Shown: positions 50,900-59,654 of the stretch, piece after piece
Position numbering within the stretch: the first letter of the stretch is position 1
Layout of the letters: the number at the start of each line of letters is the position of its first letter
Source: Calothrix sp. PCC 7103
GTDB taxonomy: Bacteria; Cyanobacteriota; Cyanobacteriia; Cyanobacteriales; Nostocaceae
Direction of reading: 5' to 3'
NCBI RefSeq assembly: GCF_000331305.1
Contig: NZ_KB217481.1
Span: 1 to 64,000, forward strand
Length of the DNA: 64,000 nt
The notes under the pieces: model-generated
The model's database searches: none
What the model saw: the letters and a program-made list of their open reading frames with translations, nothing else
What the model was told of the DNA's origin: nothing
Made by a program: the position numbers and the translations under genes

Positions 50900-53800
50900 T
50901 TAAGCGTAATAATCACGCAATGATTTGAGATTTTCACGGATAGTGGCTGTCGTAGGATGATCTGCCCCTAAGCTAAGTTCTGCAATTTCCAAAGCTTTTT
51001 GAAACAGTGGTTCGGCTTCACTGTACCGTCCTTGGTCTCTGTAGAGTCCTGCCAGGTTGTTGTAACTGCTGGCAACAGAGGGATGCTCTTCTCCCAGTAG
51101 CCGTTGAAAAAGTGACAAAGCTTTTTGAAACAGTGGTTCGGCTTCACTGTACCGTCCTTGGTATAAGTAGAGTTGAGCCAGGTTGTTGTAACTGCTGGCA
51201 ACATCGGGATGCTCTTCTCCCAGTAGCCGTTGAAAAAGTGACAAAGCTTTTTGAAACAGTGGTTCGGCTTCACTGTACCGTCCTTGGTCTCTGTAGAGTC
51301 CTGCCAGGTTGTTGTAACTGGTGGCAACATCGGGATGCTCTTCTCCCAGTAGCCGTTGAGAAAGTGACAAAGCTTTTTGAAACAGTGGTTCGGCTTCACT
51401 GTACCGTCCTTGGTATAAGTAGAGTCCTGCCAGGTTGTTGTAACTGCTGGCAACATCGGGATGCTCTTCTCCCAGTAGCCGTTGCCTGAGTGACAAAGCT
51501 TTTTGAAACAGTGGTTCGGCTTCACTGTACCGTCCTTGGTATAAGTAGAGTCCTGCCAGGTTGTTGTAACTGCTGGCAACATCGGGATGCTCTTCTCCCA
51601 GTAGCCGTTGCCTGAGTGACAAAGCTTTTTGAAACAGTGGTTCGGCTTCACTGTACCGTCCTTGGTTATCGTAGAGTCCTGCCAGGTTGTTGTAACTGGT
51701 GGCAACATCGGGATGCTCTTCTCCCAGTAGCCGTTGAGAAAGTGACAAAGCTTTTTGATACAGTGGTTCGGCTTCACTGTACCGTCCTTGGTTAAAGTAG
51801 AGTTGAGCCAGGTTGTTGTAACTGCTGGCAACATCGGGATGCTCTTCTCCCAGTAGCCGTTGCCTGAGTGACAAAGCTTTTTGAAACAGTGGTTCGGCTT
51901 CACTGTACCGTCCTTGGTTAAAGTAGAGTTGAGCCAGGTTGTTGTAACTGCTGGCAACATCGGGATGCTCTTCTCCCAGTAGCCGTTGCCTGAGTGACAA
52001 AGCTTTTTGATACAGTGGTTCGGCTTCACTGTACCGTCCTTGGTCTCTGTAGAGTGCTGCCAGGTTGTTGTAACTGGTGGCAACAGAGGGATGCTCTTCT
52101 CCCAGTAGCCGTTGCCTGAGTGACAAAGCTTTTTGATACAGTGGTTCGGCTTCACTGTACCGTCCTTGGTCTCTGTAGAGTGCTGCCAGGTTGTTGTAAC
52201 TGGTGGCAACATCCGGATGCTCTTCTCCCAGTAGCCGTTGAGAAAGTGACAAAGCTTTTTGATACAGTGGTTCGGCTTCACTGTACCGTCCTTGGTTATC
52301 GTAGAGTCCTGCCAGGTTGTTGTAACTGGTGGCAACATCCGGATGCTCTTCTCCCAGTAGCCGTTGCCTGAGTGACAAAGCTTTTTGAAACAGTGGTTCG
52401 GCTTCACTGTACCGTCCTTGGTTATCGTAGAGTGCTGCCAGGTTGTTGTAACTGGTGGCAACATCGGGATGCTCTTCTCCCAGTAGCCGTTGCCTGAGTG
52501 ACAAAGCTTTTTGAAACAGTGGTTCGGCTTCACTGTACCGTCCACGTTCGTTCAAGTAGTAGCCTGTCCTAGAAAATAGTAAAGCGGCTTGTTCCAACTC
52601 AAATTGATACTGCTCCACCCAATAAATTGCAGCTATCGCATGGGGTAAAAGTCGCTCACAGTCTTGCCAATTTGTATATTCTCCAGCATCCGGGAAGACT
52701 TGTGTGACCGCACAAACAGTCCTTTCTGCCCAAAGACGGCAGCTATCCGAATCCATCTCGGCTTTTAAGACGAGCTGCACTAGGCGGTGAATATCAAAGG
52801 TTTTATGAGTTGAGTTGCGGTAAATCAACGAAAACCGTCCCGCTTCTGCAATGATTTTCACAAAATCTAGGGGTTTGTCTGCTAAAAAGCTGAGAAAATC
52901 TCCCAATTGTGCCGCACCTTGAGTAAAAATTTCTTCGGGAATTGCATCAGCTGCTAAAAAGGCAGAAACACGAATCAAATCGGCGGCGGTTGGGTTGCGT
53001 TCTAATACCTTTTTAAAGGCTAGGGAAAAGGTGATGCTTGCGCTCTCGTGGTCAATTGCCAGTTCGCCTCGTTCTGCCAGTAGTCTCGCGCCTTCTTCCC
53101 GGTAAAATTGCAAATACTCCGCCAAACTGGAGGGAATTTCTTCAATAAATGCTCCTGCTTGATCTAATGCTAAAGGTAAACCGTCCATTTCCCGCGAGAT
53201 TGTCTGAGCCAAATTGCGTTCGGATTCACTCACCCCATCTAGCCCCGCTTGCTCTGCAATCAGCTTGGCACGCCGTAGCAACAACAGCGCCCCATCTTTA
53301 GCTAGCATTTTTTTGACCTCAATTCGCTGATATATCCCCGTAGCAAAGGCGCGGGTAGTCAACAATACCTGACCTTGATGCGCCCCAGGTAGAAACGGGA
53401 CTAGCATCGGAATTTCGTCCGCATTATCTAAAATCAACAACCAGCCGTGATGTGTTGCTAACCACTGCTTCACTGCGGTAATTATTAAGCTTTCATCCTT
53501 TTCCTGGCTAACGGGTAAATTAAGTAACTGGGCAACCTCCACAAAACCCGACACCAATTCTAGTTTGTCTGGCGCCCTCACCCACAGTATCGCCTCATAC
53601 TCGTTGCCATAGCGATAGGCAAACTCGATAGCCGTCTGGGTTTTGCCAATCCCACCTAACCCGCTTAATGCTGCTGACTTGCGTGCTAATAAGGCATTGC
53701 GTATTTCTTGCAATACAGTTTCACGCCCTGTAAAAAATGGGTTGCGCGGGTATGGTATGTTACACACTTTCTGTGGAGCCGTCTTAATTCTCTTCGCAAT

Positions 53801-54046
53801 AGCCTGTAATTCCGAATTTCCAGGGTTTGTCTTATACGCTGCACAGATTAAGTCTTTAATCCATCCCCCTGCTTCTGCTGTTTGTATTATTGTGAAGATA
53901 ATATCTTGTAAATTACCTGATGAAGCAATTGCTTCAAGGTTTTTATCTAATTCAAACGACAGCATTTGCTCTAACGATGCTTTAGTCGGGAAAGCACTCA
54001 CTAAAGCTTCTCGTATTTCCTTACGCTGCCGTCCAGATAAATTCAT
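50900..54046 (-). CDS. EAD1-NB-ARC-TPR STAND protein
   Basis: The 1048-residue protein starts with an effector-associated domain of EAD1 type (about 3-85, LSGRQRKEIREALVSAFPT, then NLQDIIFTIIQTAEAGGWI), a death-like adaptor that recruits an effector with a matching domain. The NB-ARC NTPase follows: FFTGRE at 104-109, Walker A GLGGIGKTQ at 129-137 and Walker B LLILDNAD at 203-210. The rest from about 500 holds twelve near-identical 42-residue TPR units (RYSEAEPLFQKALSLRQRLL) and a diverged thirteenth. Variation is confined to a few positions. This is the plan of bacterial NLR-like sensors. No effector with EAD1 is next to it, so a remote partner is needed. Confidence 0.88.
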   Translation of the reverse strand: MNLSGRQRKEIREALVSAFPTKASLEQMLSFELDKNLEAIASSGNLQDIIFTIIQTAEAGGWIKDLICAAYKTNPGNSELQAIAKRIKTAPQKVCNIPYPRNPFFTGRETVLQEIRNALLARKSAALSGLGGIGKTQTAIEFAYRYGNEYEAILWVRAPDKLELVSGFVEVAQLLNLPVSQEKDESLIITAVKQWLATHHGWLLILDNADEIPMLVPFLPGAHQGQVLLTTRAFATGIYQRIEVKKMLAKDGALLLLRRAKLIAEQAGLDGVSESERNLAQTISREMDGLPLALDQAGAFIEEIPSSLAEYLQFYREEGARLLAERGELAIDHESASITFSLAFKKVLERNPTAADLIRVSAFLAADAIPEEIFTQGAAQLGDFLSFLADKPLDFVKIIAEAGRFSLIYRNSTHKTFDIHRLVQLVLKAEMDSDSCRLWAERTVCAVTQVFPDAGEYTNWQDCERLLPHAIAAIYWVEQYQFELEQAALLFSRTGYYLNERGRYSEAEPLFQKALSLRQRLLGEEHPDVATSYNNLAALYDNQGRYSEAEPLFQKALSLRQRLLGEEHPDVATSYNNLAGLYDNQGRYSEAEPLYQKALSLSQRLLGEEHPDVATSYNNLAALYRDQGRYSEAEPLYQKALSLRQRLLGEEHPSVATSYNNLAALYRDQGRYSEAEPLYQKALSLRQRLLGEEHPDVASSYNNLAQLYFNQGRYSEAEPLFQKALSLRQRLLGEEHPDVASSYNNLAQLYFNQGRYSEAEPLYQKALSLSQRLLGEEHPDVATSYNNLAGLYDNQGRYSEAEPLFQKALSLRQRLLGEEHPDVASSYNNLAGLYLYQGRYSEAEPLFQKALSLRQRLLGEEHPDVASSYNNLAGLYLYQGRYSEAEPLFQKALSLSQRLLGEEHPDVATSYNNLAGLYRDQGRYSEAEPLFQKALSLFQRLLGEEHPDVASSYNNLAQLYLYQGRYSEAEPLFQKALSLFQRLLGEEHPSVASSYNNLAGLYRDQGRYSEAEPLFQKALEIAELSLGADHPTTATIRENLKSLRDYYA
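50960..52540 (-). repeat. Tandem 126-bp coding repeats
   Basis: Twelve units of 126 bp, each one TPR, are over 90 percent identical in DNA. A second frame stays open for over 500 codons across them only because the unit repeats. Such uniformity means recent expansion or gene conversion. Confidence 0.85.
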
Positions 54047-54052
54047 GTTTTA

Positions 54053-55011
54053 AAACCAACGACAATTTTTCAGCTAACTGTGAACTTAATAGAAGTCGGA
54101 TAGGTCGGCTACCCAGTTCCCCCATTGAACCGTATGTACGAGTTTCCAAGTTCAATTATCAGGCAAATCATAAAGCTATGCCCCAGAATGGATTTGTTGA
54201 CGGGCGTAGATATAGCGTAGCTGATATCAGGGGCAAGTAGTATAAACACTCAGTTTGTAGTATACAGTAGCATAAATAAAAGCTTATTATGCACGTTCAA
54301 TATTGTTTTAACTTTAGCTGATTGAAAGTGATAATGGTTTAAAAAGAGGGAACAGGGAACGGGGAACAGGGAACAGGGAAAGACTGCAAGAGAAAGGGGG
54401 ATTTTGACCCCAACTATAGCTTACAACGTAATAGTTGATGGGGAATTAAACCCACTGATTTTGCCTTGAAAACAAACGTTCAACAGTTCGTTCCTCACTG
54501 TTGCCCGTTCCCTGTTCCCTGTTCCCTTCTTCGTTAAATAATTCTAAGTATATCAATAGCTAAAAAATATACACAACAATGTTTATAGATTTACAGTTGC
54601 CCTAAAACTATTAATTACCTATCAAATAGTCAAAATTTAGGGAAAGCTTTTTATTTGTTTTGGTTACAAATCGCTACAATCGTTGGTGTAGAAGAAATAG
54701 AAGCGATGAAGGGAAGATACTATAGCCGATTGGGGAAGAACCCATCCACACGCAATTATAGTTTATAAGTTAAGGGTTTAAAGCTTTCGCATGAAACGAG
54801 CAGGCGCCTCAAGAGCGGTATTATGAGTTAAATAATTGACATCTATGAAGAGCATCTACTGTTTTATAACAGGTGTTTTATAGTTATAGAAGCGCAAAGC
54901 TATACGAAATAAAGCTTTTAAGCCATTTGGTGTAAAATGTGAGTGAAATTTAAAATTACATGTCAAAATAATTGACCGCCTGACGGCGGAAAAAATAAAA
55001 AGAGCAAAGGG
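54053..55011. other. Repeat-rich non-coding stretch
   Basis: No gene is supported. GGGAACAGGGAACGGGGAAC-type text at 54347-54385 and its complement (CCCGTTCCCTGTTCCC) at 54503-54530 can form a long hairpin around an AT-rich loop. The dispersed repeat copy 2 is at 54762-54810. The 3' end (54900-55011) lies behind the FGE gene. Confidence 0.5.
54762..54810. repeat. Dispersed repeat, copy 2 (with 25021-25069)
   Basis: It reads AGTTTATAAGTTAAGGGTTT and ends in GCAGGCGCCTC. Unlike copy 1 it carries no inserted element, so it serves as an empty-site reference for the 312-bp transposon. Confidence 0.6.
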
Positions 55012-55878
55012 CTACTTAAGAATCCTGCCGAACGCGCAGACAACTCGAAAACCAATAATGTTGAGGATGAAGCGGCGCCCCACCCCCATGCTGTTGTTGC
55101 GAGACGCACAACGGCAGTATCCAGGAAATTCATACCAAGAACCGCCCCGCAGCACGGCATAACCCTTTTTTAGATAAAGATTATCATCGTCACTATCTAA
55201 CCAAGCACTACCATCAGTTGGCGCCCCTTCATAGTTATTGTGCCAATCATCAAGACACCATTCCCAAAGGTTCCCATGCATGTCACACAGTCCAAAGGCG
55301 TTAGCTACGTCAAAACTGTCCACGGGTGTTGTTGACTCACGGTAAATACCATTTGAGCCTCGACCATAGGAACCTGACAATTTAGATTCTTTGTTATCTG
55401 TACCTCGATAATTAGCTAAGTCTGTTGTAATTGTCTCACCAAAATGAAATGGTGTAGTTGTTCCTGCACGACAGGCATATTCCCATTCTGCTTCGCTAGG
55501 GAGGCGGTAGGGTCTTTTGGTATATTCAGAAAGACGCTGGCAAAATTCAATTGTATCGTACCAGGAAACTGTCTCTACTGGAAGGTTATCACCTTTAAAT
55601 TCAGAAGGGTTAAGATTAAGTTCGTGGTTTACTTGAGGAAGAGAGGCTACTGCTTGCCATTGTGCTTGGGTGACAGGATACTTACTCATAAAGAAAGTTG
55701 AAACTTTGACTTGGTGCTGGGGGCGTTCTGATTTACTACTGCCTTCTTCCGTTTCTGGCGCCCCCATTATAAAGCTACCGTCAGGAATCAACATCATCTC
55801 TAGTTCAACTTTATTACCCAAGACTTCAACAAAATATTTTGCGGCGCCTTGACTATATCTAATAAGTGTTCTTGTCAT
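55012..55878 (-). CDS. FGE-sulfatase/C-type-lectin-fold protein with a DGR-type variable C-terminus
   Basis: The 288-residue single-domain protein has the formylglycine-generating-enzyme-like fold: FIMGAPETEEG, HQVKVSTFFMSKYPVTQAQW, LPSEAEWEYACRAG and MHGNLWEWCLDDW. The catalytic Cys pair of true FGE enzymes is not evident, so a binding role is more likely. The end, RGGSWYEFPGYCRCASRNNS to IGFRVVCAFG, holds a variable stretch that differs from its sister at 55982 only where a template would have adenines. It is the last gene of the minus-strand operon, 103 bp after the vWA/FGE fusion. It probably serves as a diversified ligand-binding receptor of that system. Confidence 0.85.
   Translation of the reverse strand: MTRTLIRYSQGAAKYFVEVLGNKVELEMMLIPDGSFIMGAPETEEGSSKSERPQHQVKVSTFFMSKYPVTQAQWQAVASLPQVNHELNLNPSEFKGDNLPVETVSWYDTIEFCQRLSEYTKRPYRLPSEAEWEYACRAGTTTPFHFGETITTDLANYRGTDNKESKLSGSYGRGSNGIYRESTTPVDSFDVANAFGLCDMHGNLWEWCLDDWHNNYEGAPTDGSAWLDSDDDNLYLKKGYAVLRGGSWYEFPGYCRCASRNNSMGVGRRFILNIIGFRVVCAFGRILK
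55051..55136 (-). other. DGR-type variable region 1
   Basis: Codons in the 3' end of the FGE gene are mostly NNC/NNT where the sister gene has other NNC/NNT, with a constant TGCCGTTGTGCGTCTCGC (55099-55116) between two variable blocks. Examples of codon pairs with the sister: AAC/TAC, AAC/ATC, AGC/GAC, CGC/GAC, TTC/GAC. All can derive from AAC in a template by changes at adenines. A conserved TTTTCG-GTTGTCTGCGCG follows, as an IMH-like end. Confidence 0.75.
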
Positions 55879-55981
55879 AAATTGGTATCTATATTTTTAC
55901 AAAAATTTTAGATCGCTCCGCTACGCTAATAAAGAAAAAAGAAAAGAAGTGCAGAGAGAAAAATAACTAAAGTATAAAGGG

Positions 55982-58609
55982 CTACTCAATAATCCTCCCG
56001 AACGCGCAGACAACCCGAAAACCAACATTGTCGCTGATGTCGTCGTCGCGCACCACCCTATTGTCGATGTAGCGAGACGCACAACGGCAGGCTTCAGGAT
56101 GGTCGTACCACGAACCACCCCGCAGTATGGCAACACCTTTTTTTTGATAAAGATTATTATTTTTACTATCTAGCCAAGCACTCCCATCTGTGGGCGCCCC
56201 TTCATAATTCTCGTGCCAATCATCAAGACACCATTCCCAAACGTTTCCGTGCATATCATATAGTCCAAAGGCATTGGCTACCTTAAAACTGCCCACGGGT
56301 GTTGTGGAAGCACGGTATTTTCCTTTTGAACCAGTACTGTAAGTGTAGTTAGCATTATAATTTGCTAGTTCTGATGTAATTGTCTCGCCAAAATGAAATG
56401 GTGTAGTTGTTCCTGCACGACAGGCATATTCCCATTCTGCTTCGCTGGGGAGGCGGTAGGGTTTGTTGGTGTATTTAGAGAGACGCGCGCAAAATTCAAC
56501 CGCATCGTACCAGGAAACTGTGTCTACCGGAAGGTTATCACCTTTGAATCTAGAAGAAGGGTTAGGATTAAGTTCCCGGTTTACTTGAGGGAGAGAAGCT
56601 ACTGCTTGCCATTGTGCTTGGGTTACAGGATACTTGCCCATGCGAAAGGGACTAATAGTCACTGTGTGCTGAGGACTTTCAGTTTTGGAGTACCCTATTT
56701 CATCTTCTAAAGAACCCATCAGGAAATGACCTCCTGGGATTTCCATTAACTCTAATTCGATTCTTCCTTCTAAAACTTCTATAATGCTTGTTGCCTGTTT
56801 TTGTTGGCGGTTAATTACCCAACGATTACCAAATCCTAAAAGTTGGCTTTTCCGTTCTAAGGTCGCGATATAAAATTCAGATGTGCGGGTTTCTTCTATT
56901 TCAACGATGGCTACTTTAAAAGTGCAGGTTTTTAGTTCTGGAATTTGCTCATCTTCGGTGTTAGATTCTGAGTCTGGCAGAGGCGAGACTAATATGTTAC
57001 CAGCAACTTGTTCAGCGAAATCTGCATACTCGCCACCAAGATTTTTTAATACTTCTATTGTTACCGTAGCAAAGGGCAATATTTGCTCATGTTGTTCCTG
57101 ACTGAAGTCTTGATATTTTAATAAAAGCGCGGTAAAACTTTTGATTGATAAACCTAAGTTATCTGCTATGTAACTCGACACTACATCTAAGACGTTTTCA
57201 GTTTCTCCTAAGCGAGTTGCCTGGTTAAGTAGTTTTCTAACTTCTGGGACAAAATCATATTTTGGATTTTCACCGTTATCTAAAGTATTAGTTCGCTGAA
57301 TCATTCCGCTTAAAAATACTTCTGCCACATGTACAGGTGTCGATTTATTCTTTAATAATTTCTCTTGAATTAAATTTATTACTGGTAAGCTAACTGGGGC
57401 TGCTGCCATTAATCCGGCTAACCGTTGCGCTGTAAGTGAAGCCGTAGCTAAAAAACGGTCTACTAAGTTTTCTGGGGATGGTTCCTGGGATTTGACTGTT
57501 GCTGATTTTTGAACTTGTTCGGCTACAAAATCCAACTCGAAGACAAATCCTGGCGTGTACGTATTTCCACGACCTGCTATAACTTTCGCCCAATTTTTTA
57601 GTGAGAAAGCTTCTAGGGTAACTACAGGCAACTTTAAAACTCGCTCCCCTTTTAGTTCTTCCCACAGTGATGGCAATACTAAATTAGAATTAGGCACTCC
57701 AGGATTAAATGCACTTAGTTGCAGTTTGTAGCCCAAGCCTAGCTCTGTACTTTGCCATAGCCTTTCCGGAAAAAGCTGTACAATTGCTGTTAGTGCTTTA
57801 TTTGACCATTCCTGCAACCATTGGTGAATTTTTGCTTGTTGCCAAATATTAGATACACAGTCGCTAACAAGTAAAATTAAAGAGCGTCTATTGCTAGAAA
57901 TTAACTCTTTGTAACTATGTTGGTAGTGACTTTTTTGACTGCCTTGTCTACGTCTGGTTAATTGTAAATGCCCATTATCTGTACTCGATAAGTTCCAAGC
58001 CCTAACGGCACCAAATGCACCATGACTTTGCAACAGCTTTTGTAATTCATCAATAGTTTCTGTCCAAATAAATAAAGCGCGAGATTCTTCAACTACTAGC
58101 TCAAGGCTCAACCAGCGTTCTGGTTCTGGTTTGGTGACTGGCAACCAAATATCTCGCTCGGCAATACGGGTTACAGTGGCTTCAGCATCAAGTATAGTTT
58201 TAATTGCAGAAGGAACTTTCCGCATCAAAGGTCGCAAAGCTCTACTGATTGACAGTTTATTTTGTAAAGCAGCGGCGCCTGGAGTTTGAAAAGGTAAAGC
58301 GTTGGCGCCTGTCTTTTTCTCAGGTTCTTCTTGGGTTATTGAGTCTTGGGAATAAATATTGATGGTAGAATCTGCTTCTGGGGTAGATTGTGCTTTTATT
58401 ATTTTTCCATCTTCGATGCCTTGGCTTGTTTCTTGTTGTGGTAATGGTTGTTGATTTTCTGTTGTAGTCTCCCCAACTCCCATTTGCAGGGCTAACCAAA
58501 TAGTATCAGCTATATCCTCGTCACTTAATTCTAAACATTCCATTAATCCACTGCGCTCTAAGTGAGCGAGTAGACGTTCAACTGCGTTATGGCGAGATAC
58601 TTTACTCAT
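55982..58609 (-). CDS. SAV_2336/vWA-like protein fused to an FGE/C-type-lectin domain
   Basis: The 875-residue protein has three parts. A short N-terminal helical domain (about 1-48, AVERLLAHLERSGLMECLEL) looks like an adaptor. The middle (about 135-380) resembles the SAV_2336-type vWA-like domain: RWLSLELVVEESRALFIW, RRSLILLVSDCVSNIWQQ and a PERLW-TELG stretch. The C-terminus (about 600-875) is an FGE-like domain (FLMGSLEDE, LPSEAEWEYACRAG, MHGNVWEWCLDDW, RGGSWYDHP) with a variable end. It overlaps the MoxR gene by eight bases. Known ternary systems pair MoxR, vWA and VMAP proteins; here the vWA partner carries its own diversified binding domain. Confidence 0.75.
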   Translation of the reverse strand: MSKVSRHNAVERLLAHLERSGLMECLELSDEDIADTIWLALQMGVGETTTENQQPLPQQETSQGIEDGKIIKAQSTPEADSTINIYSQDSITQEEPEKKTGANALPFQTPGAAALQNKLSISRALRPLMRKVPSAIKTILDAEATVTRIAERDIWLPVTKPEPERWLSLELVVEESRALFIWTETIDELQKLLQSHGAFGAVRAWNLSSTDNGHLQLTRRRQGSQKSHYQHSYKELISSNRRSLILLVSDCVSNIWQQAKIHQWLQEWSNKALTAIVQLFPERLWQSTELGLGYKLQLSAFNPGVPNSNLVLPSLWEELKGERVLKLPVVTLEAFSLKNWAKVIAGRGNTYTPGFVFELDFVAEQVQKSATVKSQEPSPENLVDRFLATASLTAQRLAGLMAAAPVSLPVINLIQEKLLKNKSTPVHVAEVFLSGMIQRTNTLDNGENPKYDFVPEVRKLLNQATRLGETENVLDVVSSYIADNLGLSIKSFTALLLKYQDFSQEQHEQILPFATVTIEVLKNLGGEYADFAEQVAGNILVSPLPDSESNTEDEQIPELKTCTFKVAIVEIEETRTSEFYIATLERKSQLLGFGNRWVINRQQKQATSIIEVLEGRIELELMEIPGGHFLMGSLEDEIGYSKTESPQHTVTISPFRMGKYPVTQAQWQAVASLPQVNRELNPNPSSRFKGDNLPVDTVSWYDAVEFCARLSKYTNKPYRLPSEAEWEYACRAGTTTPFHFGETITSELANYNANYTYSTGSKGKYRASTTPVGSFKVANAFGLYDMHGNVWEWCLDDWHENYEGAPTDGSAWLDSKNNNLYQKKGVAILRGGSWYDHPEACRCASRYIDNRVVRDDDISDNVGFRVVCAFGRIIE
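56021..56110 (-). other. DGR-type variable region 2
   Basis: The same constant TGCCGTTGTGCGTCTCGC (56072-56089) and conserved end are present, with different codons at the variable sites (TAC, ATC, GAC, GAC, GAC, AGC, GAC) and one codon more than in region 1. Flanking codons outside these blocks are nearly unchanged between the two genes. Confidence 0.75.
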
Positions 58610-59645
58610 CTTCTTCGACCTGACCTAAATCTTGAAGAAGCAGCTTAATTAGCGCATCTTTAGTTGATATACGCCCCTTTGTTACCATAAACAAGGCATT
58701 GAGTAGTTGGTCATTTGCTAAAGTTTCTGTTTTCCTTTTTTCAATAAAATCGTCAACTAAAGTATCAAGCGCTTGGTCAGTCAACCTATCAGATTTTTCA
58801 GGGTCTTTTAATTCCTCGCCTAAATGAGCTGTAATAATTTTTATTAAATGCTCTTTCTCTGGCTCTCTCATTGTTAAACGTAAACATCGCCTTAAAAATG
58901 GTGGGGGGAAGTCTCGTTCGCCATTGCTAGTTAAGATTACAAACGGAAAAGTCGTACAGATTACTTGCCCTTCAATTATGTCAGCACTATTATCCGCTGT
59001 ATATGCTGTACGAACTGTAGCGGTTTTAACTTCTTTCTTAATTCTAACAAGCTCAGAAATTTCAAAGCGCCCTTCTTCAAAAATAGTTAAAAGGTCGTTA
59101 GGTAAATCTATATCACTTTTGTCAATTTCATCAATTAAGAGAATACGAGGCTTTTTCGATGGCAGTAAGGCTGTTCCTAATGGTCCAAGTGTAATAAATT
59201 TCTCAATACTTTTTAGTTGTAGTTGCAGTTGTTCTTCTCTTTCCTGAGAAGATAATTGTGAAGAATTATCCTGCTGCCTTACTTCTTGCAACCGTTGTAA
59301 TCGAGCAATTGCATCATAATTATAAAGCCCATCTTTAAGAGTAGTACGGGTAGTAATAGGCCAATACAATACTTCTCCTAGGTTTAATTCTCTAGCTACC
59401 GCATAAGCAAGAGATGATTTTCCTGTTCCCGGTTTTCCCGTCACTAATAGAGGGCGCCGCAAATACAAAGCGGCATTAACCATTTTGATTTCTTCTTCCT
59501 TGGCTTGAAATGTTTCTCCTCTTCGTTGGCGCCGGGTTTCTCCTGGTTTGCTATCTTTATCGAAGGGGCGCCAGTTGGGAGGAGGTGGTAGTTTCCAGTC
59601 ATCACGAGGTTCATTGTTTCCTTTAAAAATCTGCCAGTCATTCAT
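58602..59645 (-). CDS. MoxR-type AAA+ ATPase
   Basis: The 347-residue protein has Walker A GKPGTGKSS (70-78), Walker B ILLIDEIDKSD (168-178), sensor 1 VILTSNGERDFPPPFLRRC and the arginine-finger region, all of the MoxR group of AAA+ proteins. These work with vWA proteins to remodel or load partners. The Gln/Ser-rich insert at 120-145 is unusual. It sits between the VMAP-like gene (9 bp upstream) and the vWA/FGE gene (overlapping), which fixes it as the NTPase of the ternary system. Confidence 0.88.
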   Translation of the reverse strand: MNDWQIFKGNNEPRDDWKLPPPPNWRPFDKDSKPGETRRQRRGETFQAKEEEIKMVNAALYLRRPLLVTGKPGTGKSSLAYAVARELNLGEVLYWPITTRTTLKDGLYNYDAIARLQRLQEVRQQDNSSQLSSQEREEQLQLQLKSIEKFITLGPLGTALLPSKKPRILLIDEIDKSDIDLPNDLLTIFEEGRFEISELVRIKKEVKTATVRTAYTADNSADIIEGQVICTTFPFVILTSNGERDFPPPFLRRCLRLTMREPEKEHLIKIITAHLGEELKDPEKSDRLTDQALDTLVDDFIEKRKTETLANDQLLNALFMVTKGRISTKDALIKLLLQDLGQVEEDE

Positions 59646-59654
59646 AATTATTTT

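Noticed and set aside
50968-52545. A 525-codon minus-strand frame and plus-strand frames across the TPR repeats
   Set aside because: They stay open only because one 126-bp unit is repeated; their text is Cys/Trp-rich repetition in another frame of the true TPR gene.
54347-54532. GGGAACAGGGAAC inverted repeats as a special regulatory structure
   Set aside because: Such short runs are common dispersed repeats in cyanobacterial genomes; nothing ties them to the neighbouring genes.
54990-56120. A DGR template repeat next to the FGE genes
   Set aside because: The constant block occurs only inside the two variable regions; no third, adenine-rich copy is seen in the window.
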